Below, in pieces: positions 44,784-55,880 of a stretch of DNA of 64,000 nt. The position numbers and the translations under genes were made by a program. Each line of letters opens with the position of its first letter. The first letter of the stretch is position 1. Below the pieces are notes generated by a model. The model was not told where the DNA came from, made no database searches, and was given only the letters and a program-made list of their open reading frames with translations. This stretch comes from Augochlora pura (taxonomy: Eukaryota > Arthropoda > Insecta > Hymenoptera > Halictidae), in the NCBI RefSeq assembly GCF_028453695.1, contig NC_135776.1, positions 11,168,663-11,232,662 of the forward strand, given 5' to 3'.

Positions 44784-44915
44784 CAGGGTGTTTCAAAATT
44801 ATGCGTACTCCGGGAAATGGGGAGTACCTGAGGCCATTTCAAGTAACCTTTTCCTTTGCCGAAATGCAACCGGGGCTTTGTTAACGAGTTATTAACGATT
44901 AAAGTTGGCTGCGCA
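44784..44915 (+). mobile_element. Single arm of a GGGTGTCC fold-back MITE
   Basis: CAGGGTGTTTCAAAATTATG, then GGGGAGTACCTGAGGCCATT, TCAAGTAACC and GTTAACGAGTTATTAACGAT match the left arm of 39885-40233. No opposite arm follows. Confidence 0.7.
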
Positions 44916-45286
44916 CCGACGATTTTTCGTGCTGCTGCGCACGCGAACAGGGCCGGCTGAAGCCCGTCTCGCTAACAGGGGAGACGTCCGCGTATCGCGT
45001 ATCAAATAAGAATTTCATTTTCTTATTCATTTCAAAAATTTTACGAATATTATTAATGAAAAACTTATCAATTCAGTTGTAAATGTTGTAATCCAGAAGT
45101 TGTAATCCACGTATGCAATCCACTTATGTAGAACGGCACAGATTACACTAACTTTCACTTTCACTGCACTATTATTCCACACTGATCACGAATTATTCGA
45201 CAATTTACATACGTCCGAAGTTTCCAGCGTTGTTTTGTGTGGCCCTGAATAGGGCCAATTAATTTCAAATACGGAGAAGTTATTAA

Positions 45287-45720
45287 GTAATTTCAAATAC
45301 TTTTTAAAGAACGGTGAAGTTCGAAGTTAGGGACGAATCTCGAACGAAACTGACCTTCTCCACGAAGATGTTCACACAGACTGTGTCGATTGTCATAGCA
45401 ACGGACACTAGGTTTTAAAGAAATATAAGATGCTCTGACGAAAAAAGAAGGTTTCCCAAACTGCAACACGGTGTAAGGATTTTTAGACGAAAGCCAGAAT
45501 AGTACGCCGGCAGAATCGACGAGAGTAAAAGTCATAAAATAGGGGATGAATGATACAGATGTTTCCAGTGTTTTGGAGCATCTCAAATTTCTTTAAAACC
45601 TAGTGTCCGTTGCTATGACAATCGACACAGTCTGTGTGAACATTTTCGTGGAGAAGGTCAGTTTCGTTCGAGATTTCGTCCCTATAACTTCACCGTCCTT
45701 TAAAAAGTATTTGAAATTAC
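45287..45720. mobile_element. Long inverted-repeat element, 434 bp with ~148-bp arms
   Basis: Left arm 45287-45435 and right arm 45576-45720 are reverse complements with a handful of mismatches: GTAATTTCAAATACTTTTTA, then GACCTTCTCCACGAA, TGTTCACACAGACTGTGTCG, ATTGTCATAGCAACGGACAC and TAGGTTTTAAAGAAAT in both. The loop is about 140 bp. No TTAA or TA signature is obvious at the edge, though AATTTCAAATACGG at about 45261 repeats the arm tip. The superfamily is unknown. Confidence 0.9.
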
Positions 45721-45766
45721 CGCTTTTCCGTAGTGTCCGTTGTGAGACGTTCGTTGTAGCCGTATG

Positions 45767-46129
45767 TTAAAGAGTGCGGTTGCAGCGCGTCCTCGCGTCG
45801 ATGTTTGGAGCCAAAGGGCCACTGCCTGCGTCGCTGTGTGATGAAGAAGTGTACCTGTTCGCGTCGTAGGGCACTGACGAAGTGTCTGCAGAAGAATGTG
45901 AAGACGAGTGTTTCGACCGCGATCGTTTGGTCGAACTAGGAAATTCGTCTGGGGGTGTGGGTGTTTCTGCTTTCGAGGGTTTCCTCGAGAACTTCCATTT
46001 CGGTATAAGAGAAGGGCACTGATTGGTTTTTGCCAATAGTTGCTTAGTACCAATCAGTGCCTTTTTAAAATTGACGGCACCCTCTCGTCGCGCTGTGAGC
46101 GTGGCTTGTCTGTATGGAATTTGTGACAT
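45767..46129 (-). CDS. Unrecognised 120-codon open frame
   Basis: ATG at 46129, stop at 45767. The predicted protein has a basic N-terminal part (MSQIPYRQATLTARREGAVN, then KKALIGTKQLLAKTN), a Pro/Lys segment (KPSKAETPTPPDEFPSSTKR) and a Ser-rich tail. Composition is less random than the GC-stretch frames elsewhere and there is no low-complexity DNA, but I recognise no domain. It could be a diverged retroelement first frame, an exon piece or chance. The inverted-repeat element ends 46 bp beyond the stop and may have cut a longer feature. Confidence 0.2.
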   Translation of the reverse strand: MSQIPYRQATLTARREGAVNFKKALIGTKQLLAKTNQCPSLIPKWKFSRKPSKAETPTPPDEFPSSTKRSRSKHSSSHSSADTSSVPYDANRYTSSSHSDAGSGPLAPNIDARTRCNRTL

Positions 46130-47144
46130 TTAAAAAATGCTACGCGAAATCGTTCAGGTTAACCTCCGATGGTTTCGGTACCGTCGCGTACTCGATTAGG
46201 GTAATCCTACGGATTATCCAGTTTCCGGCACGTGCCGGCTGGGGGCTTCGAAATGCTATTAGGCAGTTCTCTTAGAAATCTTAACTTTGTGACACGTTAT
46301 GGTAATTAAGGAAGACGGTAATAAAATTAACATGCTAACTGTTCGCCAAATGTAAAAATGGCCTTATCCTCAAAAATAACCTCCCTCACGTCCGTGTTAC
46401 AAACCCCATCGGCAGAAACTCCAAGTGTTCGAGTCTTCGGGACGGAACAGATTGGAATTGTAGCGTTGGAGCTGTCTATATATCGCAGGTTCGATTTCCA
46501 AAAAACAGCTGGAAAGTCAAGTGCCCACAAAATGAAAGGAAAAAAGGACGAATTTCGAACGGGCTGCGTGTGTCTGCTGTTATATTCGTGAAAAGCAGAA
46601 TGCGACGGGGCGATTTCGCGAGTCGAGTGGAGGGTTCCTGCTGCTGCTCTCTCCCTCGCCACCCCCGTTTCTATGTTTCTTCGTCACGGCCTTTTGTCGA
46701 ACATACCGGAAGCATAACGAGGGATTAAATATCGACGAGGTCGAACCGCACGACAATGCAATCGTTAAATAAACTGCCGCATCCCCAAACAATTTTTCTG
46801 CAGGCAAGAACGACTTGCCGCCGTTCGAATGCCGGTTATAGGGAGGCTTTAGGGCGCCGTGTAAAAAATGCAGCCACCGGACCGTATCGCCATTCGCTTG
46901 TCAATGGCGCGTAGTACACGAATTCGCTAGTTGGTACGTGTTTGCGAAAACGATCGCTGTACACGCGTCGAGTGGAGTCCGTTTGCGTAGCAATGGCCTT
47001 TTGAACAGGGAAATCGTTTCAGCGACATCTATCGGGGATGTTTTACCCCTCGCTGTACCACTTTCTTTACAATTACTACGATTAGAATTTTTTCGATCGT
47101 ACTAATTTCTTAGGAGAATAAGGAATTTTGTATTAGGGAGTCAC
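46130..47144. other. CpG-rich stretch without a supported gene
   Basis: Frames of 75-111 codons on the minus strand (46327-46807) overlap a plus frame and are unrecognised. GGCACGTGCCGG (46227-46238) contains an E-box-like palindrome. Confidence 0.35.
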
Positions 47145-47208
47145 GTAAGATTCTTTCTTTTTTTATGCGAAATAGATAGACGATATTTGTTGTTTATGGT
47201 TGAGTTAT
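47145..47208 (-). mobile_element. Short 3' relic of the mariner seen at 23139-23865
   Basis: TTTTTTATGCGAAATAGATA then GACGATATTTGTTGTTTATG aligns with TTTTTTATGCGAAATCAATA then GGCGATATTTGTTGTTTAAG at 23153-23192, the 3' end region of the mariner pseudogene. Confidence 0.55.
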
Positions 47209-47520
47209 TGTGTTAGAACTATATGATTAATTATTATTATATAATAACTATATAATAATATTATAATAATATTATATCAATACTAGAATAGTACTATAAT
47301 AATACCATAATAATAATATAATATTACTAGAATGATACTTTAATGATACTATTCGTTTATTTTCAAATAATGTTCCCGAGGCTTACATCGAATGCTATAA
47401 TAATATTATAACAACACTAGAATAGTACTATAATAATAATGCAATATTACTATAATAATACTATAATGATACCACAATAAGACTATAATAATAAATTATA
47501 TTACACCAATTATAAAAGTT
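47209..47520. repeat. ATAATA / AGAATAGTACTATAATA simple repeat
   Basis: Degenerate trinucleotide-like sequence with recurring ACTAGAATAGTACTATAATA. ATGTTCCCGAGGCTTACATC (47371-47390) lies inside. Confidence 0.75.
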
Positions 47521-47814
47521 GTAGAAGTTTTTAAGTTTTTTTTAGCATATACGTTACAAAGTGTTACTAAATCGAGTCTTCGTATACCATACCAGAATAT
47601 ACTTAATTACATATATCCATTGTCAGATTTTACATAATTAATTTATATCTTTGATTTGACTAATATGCTAACCTTTAATTTCCTCGAAATAGAAAATAAA
47701 TTTACAGCATTGTCAAAATAAACTCAAGTAGTAAATGTGTATTTCTCTGAGTTGTACCAATTACTAAATTATAAAATTTGAACAAGTGGATAGACTGATA
47801 TAAGTTAGTAGCAC

Positions 47815-48229
47815 TGTTATATACACAGCTGTTTACCCATCTAACTCTTGGTATCTCTGCTTGGCGACTTATGCGATGGGGAGTGGATCACTTGTTTCCT
47901 GGTACGTCATCACTTTGTCCGTCATCCGTCCAAAATCCAAGCGAAACCCAAATTAGTCCCCGTAGCTAATAAATCACCCCGTAGCTAAGAGCTACTTATC
48001 TCCCCCTCCAATTTTTCGATGTACCATAATATTGTATAAATATAAAGGCCCCCGATAACCACGAGCGAGTTAGATCAGAACGGACCGAGTACATACCTTG
48101 CATATGTACGGCGTAATCTTAGAAGTTTTCCTTAAATAATTATTGTTGATTCTGCGCATAATAATATTTCACGAAAAATATTGTTATTATCATAATGACT
48201 GGTGTAATTCTTCACCCGGGATCCTAACA
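47815..48229 (+). mobile_element. Possible solo LTR of a retrotransposon, ~415 bp
   Basis: It begins TGTTATATACACAGC and ends CACCCGGGATCCTAACA, the TG...CA form of an LTR. Inside lie TATAAATATAAAGGCC (48035-48050) and an initiator-like GATCAGAAC about 35 bp on, the layout of an LTR promoter. Flanking tetramers GCAC and GTAC could be a target duplication with one change. No primer-binding site or internal coding sequence follows. An ordinary TATA promoter is an alternative. Confidence 0.35.
48035..48077 (+). promoter_or_regulatory. TATA box and initiator-like pair
   Basis: TATAAATATAAAGGCC at 48035 followed about 35 bp later by GATCAGAACGG (TCAG at 48074-48077), a normal arthropod core-promoter spacing. 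No open frame of note follows, so it may belong to the suspected LTR. Confidence 0.35.
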
Positions 48230-48358
48230 GTACATTACAAATTTTACGTCTACTACAATTACATATTTTTGCGTGAATTTAGAGAACACAATAATTCAAT
48301 AAAAGGCAATAATTTAGTTTACACTTATGGCAATTTAAACTGAACATTGTAACTACTT

Positions 48359-48450
48359 TTTACAAGTGACGAATATACTCGTCATAACACAAAATATATT
48401 TCCATTTTTCCATGACGTGTATACTTATAAGAATGCCAACTGTTTAAACA
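48359..48450 (+). repeat. Diverged single unit of the 105-bp repeat at 75-390
   Basis: GTGACGAATATACTCGTCAT then AACACAAAATATATT and CCATGACGTGTATACTTATA follow the unit order of the window start. Near-palindrome GACGAATATACTCGTC at 48368-48383. Confidence 0.6.
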
Positions 48451-48519
48451 AACATCTCTAGAAGACTGTGTAAATCATAAATCCGTATAAAAATGAAAAT
48501 TAACAAAGTATAATACTAA

Positions 48520-49010
48520 TGAAATAATAACGATTCGCAGTCCGAGCACTGGATCTGGTACAGTAGGTATACTCTATATCATTAGATAAGTGATCTTAAT
48601 AAAACATATAAACAAACAGTCAGCGTAACAAATTGCCTGCGCCTAAATTAGCAGAATACGTGCAATCTATAATGAGATAAATCCAGTTAGAAAGATTTAT
48701 AGTTAGTGCAGGTGTCCTTGGAGCAGTCGGAACACCACTGTATCATTGGGTAAGTAGGTTTTGGTAATTCATAAGCAAGCAATCAGTGTAGAAAGCGACC
48801 GGTGACTAAGCAAATAGTCACATTACTTACCAGAATAACAGATTGCATTCGGTGCAGTATACCCAAGCAGTCACTGTAAAGAGCAATCGGTGACTGAATA
48901 AATACACGACGGTGGTCCTATCGTCAGACCAATGAAACAAGAACGATTCTAAGTCTGTATGGTGGTTGTTAGCATAGTCGAACCATAATATATCATTAAT
49001 TATTTAGCTA
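48520..49010. repeat. Degenerate ~200-bp tandem units
   Basis: AACGATTC-AGTC with GTAT-T-ATATCATTA recurs near 48528 and 48943, and GGAGCAGTCGGAACACCACTG-ATCATTGG near 48718 is an intermediate form. AGCAAGCAATCAGTGTAGAA and AAGCAGTCACTGTAAAGAGC add a smaller inner repeat. Confidence 0.45.
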
Positions 49011-49279
49011 TTCCGGAAAGTTTTGTGTTTGTTGAAGAACATAAATACCATTTTCATATATTTAATAATATTTATTGTATTATCTAATTTCTGTCTTTGG
49101 TTGTGGCTTTTTATAAGTGTAATGACAATTTTTAGATACCGTTCCTGAAAAATATTTTTCTTAAATAATCGTATGCATAATTATTGAAGATTGAAATGAT
49201 ATTATTCCGTAGAACTTTCTGGTAGACCGAATAAGTAGACATTGGTAAAAAGAAATATTAAAGTTAAGTAAGAGACATG

Positions 49280-49450
49280 TAAAATATTTTATTTCAATTT
49301 GTTATGTACTATATTGACAAATAGATGCACATCTGATTCTGAAAAATGGTATCAACCAAATCGTCGCAGCCTAAACCTAAATATAAAGATAAGGCGAGCG
49401 ACCATATACGCGTCGCAACATCCATAATACAATAGTTTATAACGATTATA
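49280..49450 (+). repeat. MASTKS unit, copy 1
   Basis: TTTCAATTTGTTATGTAC, then GAAAAATGGTATCAACCAAA. From the ATG at 49346 the codons give MVSTKSSQPKPKYKDK; a 1-bp loss against copy 4 then shifts the frame. Confidence 0.75.
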
Positions 49451-49711
49451 GTTTAATTATTATGGATTGATGATTACTGATTATAGTTCTCATGAGTTAT
49501 TATAGATTAGTTACAATAACTAAAGAGTTATAACGTTAATCATTAATCGGATTACATTTTGACTAACACTGATTGGTAGGCTTTTCATTATAAATTTATG
49601 AAACAATTTCATCGTCGTTTATAATTTTGTGTTCCAGATTGTTCTTATCTATTGACAACCATTCACGAATATCGTTTTAATCATACTATTCAAACCGAGC
49701 TATGATTTTCA

Positions 49712-49863
49712 AGGTTATGTCAAGATGCTATCACAATTATATCAAGGTTATGTCAAGATTCTGTCAAAATTATATCAATGTTATGTCAAGATTATATTAA
49801 AGTTATGTCAAGATTATATTGAAGTTATGTCAAGATTACATCAAAGTTACGTCAAGATTACAA
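49712..49863. repeat. 24-bp minisatellite, ~6 units
   Basis: AAGTTATGTCAAGATTATATT with small variations. Confidence 0.9.
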
Positions 49864-50084
49864 TTTTAATAATTTTGTATTTCGTCATGCTCGGTTTCGG
49901 ATGAGACTACGTTGTCGTTTATGTCGTTGGGTATTTTATGCCAGTAAGTTATTATGTTATTTATTTGCTTCGAATTGAACTTCTCATCCGATTTCTGTAC
50001 AACTCGTTTCCCTTTAATTGTATTTAAGTATTTAAGTATTTCTTATACCTTTCCTTATTTACTTCCTGCCTTACGATTATTAAA

Positions 50085-50300
50085 CAGAGTTTAAAAAATG
50101 GCGTCGACCAAATCGACGTAGTCTAAACCGAAACGGAAAGATGAAACGGACCAACCGTATACGTGTCGCAACAATTATACTTCTATATAATTTTTAGTGT
50201 AATTTAGTTAACCGATATGTTAAAGCGACGAAAATTGAGAGAAATCACGTAGAGTTGCGACAGAAATTTAAAATAGTATGGTGAACGAAAGCAAAACTTT
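50085..50300 (+). repeat. MASTKS unit, copy 2
   Basis: ATG at 50098 gives MASTKST then TAG; readable codons continue SKPKRKDETDQPYTCRN. Downstream TATACTTCTATATAATTTTT and AGAGAAATCACGTAGAGTTG are shared with copy 3. The 5' part of the unit is missing. Confidence 0.75.
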
Positions 50301-50384
50301 AATCAGTATTTGCGCTTGTATTATCTACTTAAATTTACGAAACCCACGGCGATATAGAATATTGCTGATGTCAAAAGGAATGTT

Positions 50385-50690
50385 ACAATTATACAAGAGA
50401 TATGTAAAAAATTTCATTTCAATATATTATGTATAATAAATTGTCAAATGGATACTAAAGATACTCTGAAAAATGGTGTCAACCAAATCGACGCAACCTA
50501 ACCTCAAATATAAAGTCGAGACAGGGCCACCATACACGCGTCGCAACAATTAGACTTCTATATAATTTTTATTCAGCTGATGTGTCCGTAATTTAGTCAA
50601 TAGATATGTCGAAACTATGAAATATGAAAGAAATCGTGTAGAGTTGAGACGGCTATTTAAAATGGTATAGTGAAACGAAAGCATAATATA
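50385..50690 (+). repeat. MASTKS unit, copy 3 (longest)
   Basis: ATG at 50473 gives MVSTKSTQPNLKYKVETGPP then YTRRNN and a stop (26 codons). It has both the 5' block (TTTCAATATATTATGTATAA) and the 3' block (GACTTCTATATAATTTTTAT, AAATCGTGTAGAGTTGAGAC). Confidence 0.75.
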
Positions 50691-50944
50691 TTGTGATATG
50701 GACAATTAAATTAAAAGCAGGTCTTTCATCGAATCAGAAAATTCACCCACGTTCTCTTCCAGCGTCAACGTCCAATATTAAATGCGCTCCTCTTTTGCAA
50801 AATCGCTCGTCTTCTTCCGGTCTCTCTCTATCTCTCTCATTCGTATTCGTCCTTTCCGCTTTCTTTTAATTTTTCTCATACACACTCATACTTATTCGTC
50901 TCATTCCACATACATCCGTCTCCACACGCTCTCATTATACTACA

Positions 50945-51092
50945 ATATTATGTACAATTATGTTTCAATTTGTTATGTACAATATTGTCGAATAGATACC
51001 AAAGAGACTGAAAAATGGCGTCGACCAAATCGGCGCAGCCTAAACCCAAATATAAAGACGAGAAAGAGCGACCATATACGCGTCTCAACAGA
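50945..51092 (+). repeat. MASTKS unit, copy 4
   Basis: TTTCAATTTGTTATGTACAA, then ATG at 51015 giving MASTKSAQPKPKYKDEKERP then YTRLNRYSMPDGR and a stop (33 codons). It runs straight into the CpG-rich stretch. Confidence 0.75.
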
Positions 51093-52202
51093 TATTCCAT
51101 GCCGGACGGTCGCTAATCGCGCAGACAAGAACGCGATGCTCGCGATAAGGCAATGAAATCGTTGCCCGACCCTTGCGCGTCGCATGGGGTAGGCCGATTC
51201 GAAATCGGCGCGATCACGGAACGTGTCACTTTTTTCCCGACTCTATTTTCTGGAAACCGTATCTAACGATGCGCCTTATCAGATGCTCGACGTTTCATTA
51301 CACAGCCGGAATTCCGCGAACCGGCGATCTAGATTCACGCGTTCCCACGCGCGAATTATTCAGCAGGCTGTCGTGTTTTCAGCGAGTCGCGTTCCTCGTG
51401 TTCCTTGTTTTTTCTAAGCGGCCGCCGTCCCCCGTAATAAATTGTCAGCATTCGATTCGCGACAGATCGCGCGCAGTCATCGTTCGTTAATTTACGAGCA
51501 AACAGCGACCGACGGCCGATTCCGGCGTCGCGCGTACATCCCGCGTGGCAATCGTTATTTACTTGGTCTCTTTTCTCAGAGGTTCTTCTTATTTCCTTCC
51601 GCCTTGTTCCGGCTTGACCCCGCCGCTCGCGACAGTGTCGTCAGCTATGAGATTTTATTGCCGCGAAATATCCGACTCACGTAACGATTTAGCATGCACT
51701 GAAACGTGGCCAGACTAGGGAACGAGTCAGACCTCTTAGGCGAACGACGGCGTACACGGTTAGCCCTTCTCTCCTCCGCCATTTTGGGGAATATCGGAGT
51801 GAAAAGTCGACACTGAATTCTTGAGAAATAGAATTTAGTGGAAAGAAATCGTTTCCTCTGCAGCGACGGTAGTTGTACCGTCGCAGTTACTAGTTTTCTC
51901 TTGCTCGAAGTTCGTCGAATTGAAAAGGCGGTACTGATCAAAATATTTAGTATGATAACGATATTAATTATTAAATGTTAACTCTTTGTCTTTTCGAAGA
52001 TATTTTAGTTGTAAGTGCGAAATCATTTTCCTGGATCATAGTATTTAATCCTTGAGATTTTGTAAGGGGAATATTAAAAGTTATATTTTTCTTTTATTCT
52101 TGTTTATTTGTTTGCTAAAAGGATATTATTTTTTGTGGTAATATATTTAATTGGTCACTAGTATCCAATGACACTGACACCACTTTATGCGAATTGAACT
52201 TA
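51093..52202. other. CpG-rich stretch (to ~51780), then AT-rich; no gene supported
   Basis: Frames of 64-105 codons overlap in several phases. CTCCGCCATTTTGGGG (51775-51790) resembles a YY1/Pho-type site. None of the frames is recognised. Confidence 0.35.
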
Positions 52203-52574
52203 TAGCACTTTCAATTTCCAATAGTCTATTTTCAGTTGTCAGTTTTCAATTGTCAATTTTTAATTGTCACTTTTCAATTTTTACTTTTCAGTTTTCACTT
52301 CTCAGTTATTAATTTTCAATTGTCAATTCTTAATTGTTACTTTTCAGTTGTCATTTTTCAGCTATCAATTTTCAATTATTAATTCTTAATTGTCAATTTT
52401 CAATTGTCACTTTTCAGTTGTTACTTTACAATTAGCACTTTTCAATCGTTAATTTTCAATTGTTAATTCTCAATTGTCCAATCTCAAGTGTCAATACTCA
52501 ATTATTAATCTTTAATTGCCAAATTGTAATTATGAATTTTAATTGTCACTTTTTAGTTATCAATTTTCAGTTGG
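52203..52574. repeat. Minisatellite of TTTTCAATTGTCA units, ~370 bp
   Basis: 10-13-bp words: TTTCAATTGTCA, TTTCAGTTGTCA, TTAATTGTCAC and TTTCAGTTATTAA. Homogeneous but with variable unit length. Confidence 0.9.
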
Positions 52575-53076
52575 ACTGAATCTGATTTTTATTAAAAGCA
52601 TTGGCACATTTTAGAATATTAAATATTAACTTGTTATAAACGAAAAGTTTACACCGAATCAAGCATAAATTCCACGATATCTCATTGTTTTAAAAAAATG
52701 AGCTTACACCACTTTCATAGTAAAAACAGTCCATATATCAGTTTTAAGTTGCTTGAACCTGAAAGCTCTGTATTCCCTGTTCGCGTAAGCTCCGCAAAAA
52801 TCTTTTCACGTCTCGATCCATCATGATCGGTCTTATGCGTTCCCGTACAGGCGAACTAAACCGCAGACCATTGACGTTCCTGTTTCCAGATTTCTCTATT
52901 CATCACGGCTCAGATTGATCGCGATGCATCTTGTGGCGATGGACCGCAAAAATGTTTCCTTCCTTGCCGTCTAATTTGAAACACTCTCGCGTGTTCTCGT
53001 GAAGGACAAAGGTAACTAGGACCGACCAGGAAAAATTATTTCGATCCATTATACTGGACGATTATACATTTATGCT
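52575..53076. other. Unique sequence, no gene seen
   Basis: A CpG-richer part at 52780-53000 has no open frame above 60 codons. Confidence 0.3.
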
Positions 53077-53240
53077 TATAATATATAATACCTATAATAT
53101 ATTATTATAATATATATAATACATATAATATATAATTATAATATACATATATAATACCTATAATATATTATTATAATATATATAATACATATAATATATA
53201 GTTATAATATATATAATACAATTAATTATATATATTATAT
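53077..53240. repeat. 66-bp TATAATA unit, two tandem copies plus part
   Basis: ATAATACCTATAATATATTA starts at 53085 and again at 53151, and the intervening 66 bp are nearly identical. Confidence 0.85.
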
Positions 53241-53589
53241 TTATGACATGTATAAAACAAATTTTACAGTTAAACGAAAGTAAATCTTATTCATAAGCGT
53301 TCATAATGTTAGAGATGAATTGTTGCCATTTAATATAGTTTTTGATTTCTTGAAAAGGATATTTTACCAAATGTTGTTTACCAACCTGATGAGATGCTCC
53401 GAAATAGTTCGAAATGTATTGAGAACGTTACAAGTGAAAAGTTTTTTTAAGAACGCTTAATAGATACAAGTTTGTATTTCAAGTGTAATTTCACATTTTA
53501 AAAAGTACATTTTGTTACAATTTAGATAGAGAAAAGGTGGACATTTCATAGTACTTGGAAATAAAAAATGTGACGTTATCATATGGAAT

Positions 53590-53760
53590 ACGATATGATA
53601 TATATTATACCATAATCTCACATTTTCTATAATATAACATGATATTTATATAACATAGTCTTACATTTTCTATAATATGATATGATAGATATCATGTTAT
53701 AATTTCAGATTTTCTATAATATAATATATATTATATCATAATCTCACATTTTCTGTCATT
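53590..53760. repeat. CACATTTTCTATAATATA repeat, ~4 units
   Basis: ATCTCACATTTTCTATAATA and variants (CTTACATTTTCTATAATATG, TTCAGATTTTCTATAATATA) every ~40-55 bp. Confidence 0.75.
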
Positions 53761-53932
53761 TTGTGCCAAGGTTATGTGAATTCCATATGCATGAAATACA
53801 CTTCGTTATACAAAATGAAAATGCCATATTTCAAGGTTATGTCAGGTTTATATGGTTAAGGTTACGTCAAATTTATATTACAAAAGTTATTTTACAGTTA
53901 CAGTTAAAATGGTTTCGAGTCCTAAGGGTTAA
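53761..53932 (+). mobile_element. GCACTCGAG-type MITE, right part
   Basis: CCATATGCATGAAATACACT, a TACAGTTACAGTTAAAATGG block and the end TTTCGAGTCCTAAGGGTTAA. A short GGTTATGTCA repeat is inserted inside. Confidence 0.7.
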
Positions 53933-54008
53933 ACAACCGAAACGATTGCATTTTTTCGTCTCTTCTATAACAAAAAAGAATTCTTTGCAACCAGAGTTTT
54001 TATTTTCT

Positions 54009-54247
54009 TTATTCCCTTGCACTACGATTCCATTCTGTTCTGAATAGGACTAGATTATTTTTGTTTTTTCTATAATTTTTATTTACTTCCGTTTCTAGAC
54101 TTTGATAACAGAAGAATTCAATTTGATTTCGATTTAGAAGAAATTAATAATATTCCTATTTATAATAGTCGACCATGCATGGGATCTTTGTCATGAGTCT
54201 GACTTGTAATTATTATAGTGTTAATATTATAGCAAGGGTGTTAGAAA
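54009..54247 (+). mobile_element. Diverged copy of the TTAACCCCTTGCACTACGAT MITE
   Basis: TTATTCCCTTGCACTACGAT at the left and GTCATGAGTCTGACTTG then ATAGCAAGGGTGTTA at the right, with the interior order of 23889-24217 (TTTATTTACTTCCG, AACAGAAGAATTCAA, GATTTCGATT). Confidence 0.65.
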
Positions 54248-54395
54248 TTTTTGTTATTTCGAGTGGATCACCGTGATCTGGTAATCAGATTCGCGCATGC
54301 ATCAATTGTTTTTCAATCGTCCCTACCTTCTTCTTTCTCTCGCGTTCTTCTTCTGGATGCCGTCATGCGCGAAAGCTGTCTTTCTTTGTCGTTGT

Positions 54396-54640
54396 TACTT
54401 GTTTGCACTCGAAACCATTTTAACTGTAATTCTAAAATAACTATTCTGACACACAGCATTTCCATGTTATATGACGAAATATATTTTATATATATGAAAT
54501 TGAATCTTGTAACTCGTGCAACAACAGTTGTACTTTTAATAATTTTTGAAATATAATCTTTCGTAATATAGAAATGATATTGGAACGTGGCTGTAAAAAT
54601 TTTAGTGGTGCGTCAGAGTCACCACTCGAGTGGAAAGTGT
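54396..54640 (-). mobile_element. GCACTCGAG-type MITE, reverse orientation
   Basis: The left edge GTTTGCACTCGAAACCATTT and right edge GTCACCACTCGAGTGGAAAG show the family reversed. Outer TTAA motifs have decayed. Confidence 0.75.
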
Positions 54641-55507
54641 CAATACTTTCTTAATCAAATGTTCGCTCCTACTTTTACTATCACAAAACTCGACCAGTCC
54701 ACTCAAATCCTGACAAAGGGGTTAAAATCGTGTGCCCCGAAGCGTCGAAGGAAAAGAGTAGATAATCTTTGATTCGATTTACCGACACAATACCGGATCG
54801 ATCGAATAAGATACATAATAAAACGGTCGGCCGCGGGAATGTAAGTAAACCCCTGTGTATTTCAGCATGGATGACCGGCTTAGCAGAAGTATCGAGAAAC
54901 CACCGCGGCTTATTGCGGATCGCGTACACATTGTGGATAGACCCACACATTGCGGATAGGACCTAGACGGTTATTCCGGGCACCGCACTCGACACGTACA
55001 CATACGCCGCCGTTTAATCACGTCACACGCTCGCGTTAATCTTTGTAAACTTCTACTCAACGTCGTTGCTGGATTCGATAATTACTTCGCGATAATTTAA
55101 TTTTCTCTCTTGCCGACGGGGGACACCTGTCCTCACACTTTCATTTATCTTTGTATTAGCATCGGCGCGGCGCGCTCTTCCTGGCAGATTTACCGAACGA
55201 AAGAACAGACGGAACGATTCCGTATGAACAAGGCGGAGGCTGTGGAATCGCTGAATAAACGGAACAAATATTGCATTACGTTCGATCTGAGGATAGGTTC
55301 AAACATGCGGTGTTTACTTTTGCAATTAAAAGTTCAGGAGTGTGTTATGACGATCGGAAAGGTGCAGGGTTCGATGAGGAGAGAAGCGAGGAACGAAGAA
55401 GATTTTGGATTGGGGATGTGAATTATAGTCACCGAATACATTGGACACTTGTATGCGATTATGGCATGAGCAGGATTTTAAATATAAAGGAAAACTCAGA
55501 GCATTTA
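54641..55507. other. CpG-rich stretch without a supported gene
   Basis: Frames of 61-103 codons at 54587-55570 overlap in different phases. The 103-codon frame 55110-55421 shows no domain. Confidence 0.35.
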
Positions 55508-55880
55508 GCCTTTTTATTGACTAAAGTAGTAGTCAACCAAAATTATTTAGTGACTAAAATTGGCCAATAAAATGTATTTAGTGACTAAAATTAGTGAATA
55601 AAAGTGATTTTAAATGTATTTTAGTTAAAAAATAAATTTTATTGAATAATTTTAGTGAATAAATCTTAATAAGTTCAATAAAGTCAATAAAATTGATTTC
55701 AAATATATTTTAGTCAATAACATGTGATAAATTCAATAAAATCAATAAAATTCATTTATTGAGTAAAATTAATTAATAAAATTTATTTATTCACTAAAGC
55801 TAGTAAATAAAATCCATTTATTGACTACAAATTATTTAAAATAATATTTATTTCAAATAAATTTTAGTCAATAAAATTAG
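55508..55880. repeat. Minisatellite TTATTGACTAAAATTAGT, ~370 bp
   Basis: Units such as TTTAGTGACTAAAATTAGTG and AATAAAATTTATTTATTCAC with variable spacing. Confidence 0.85.
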
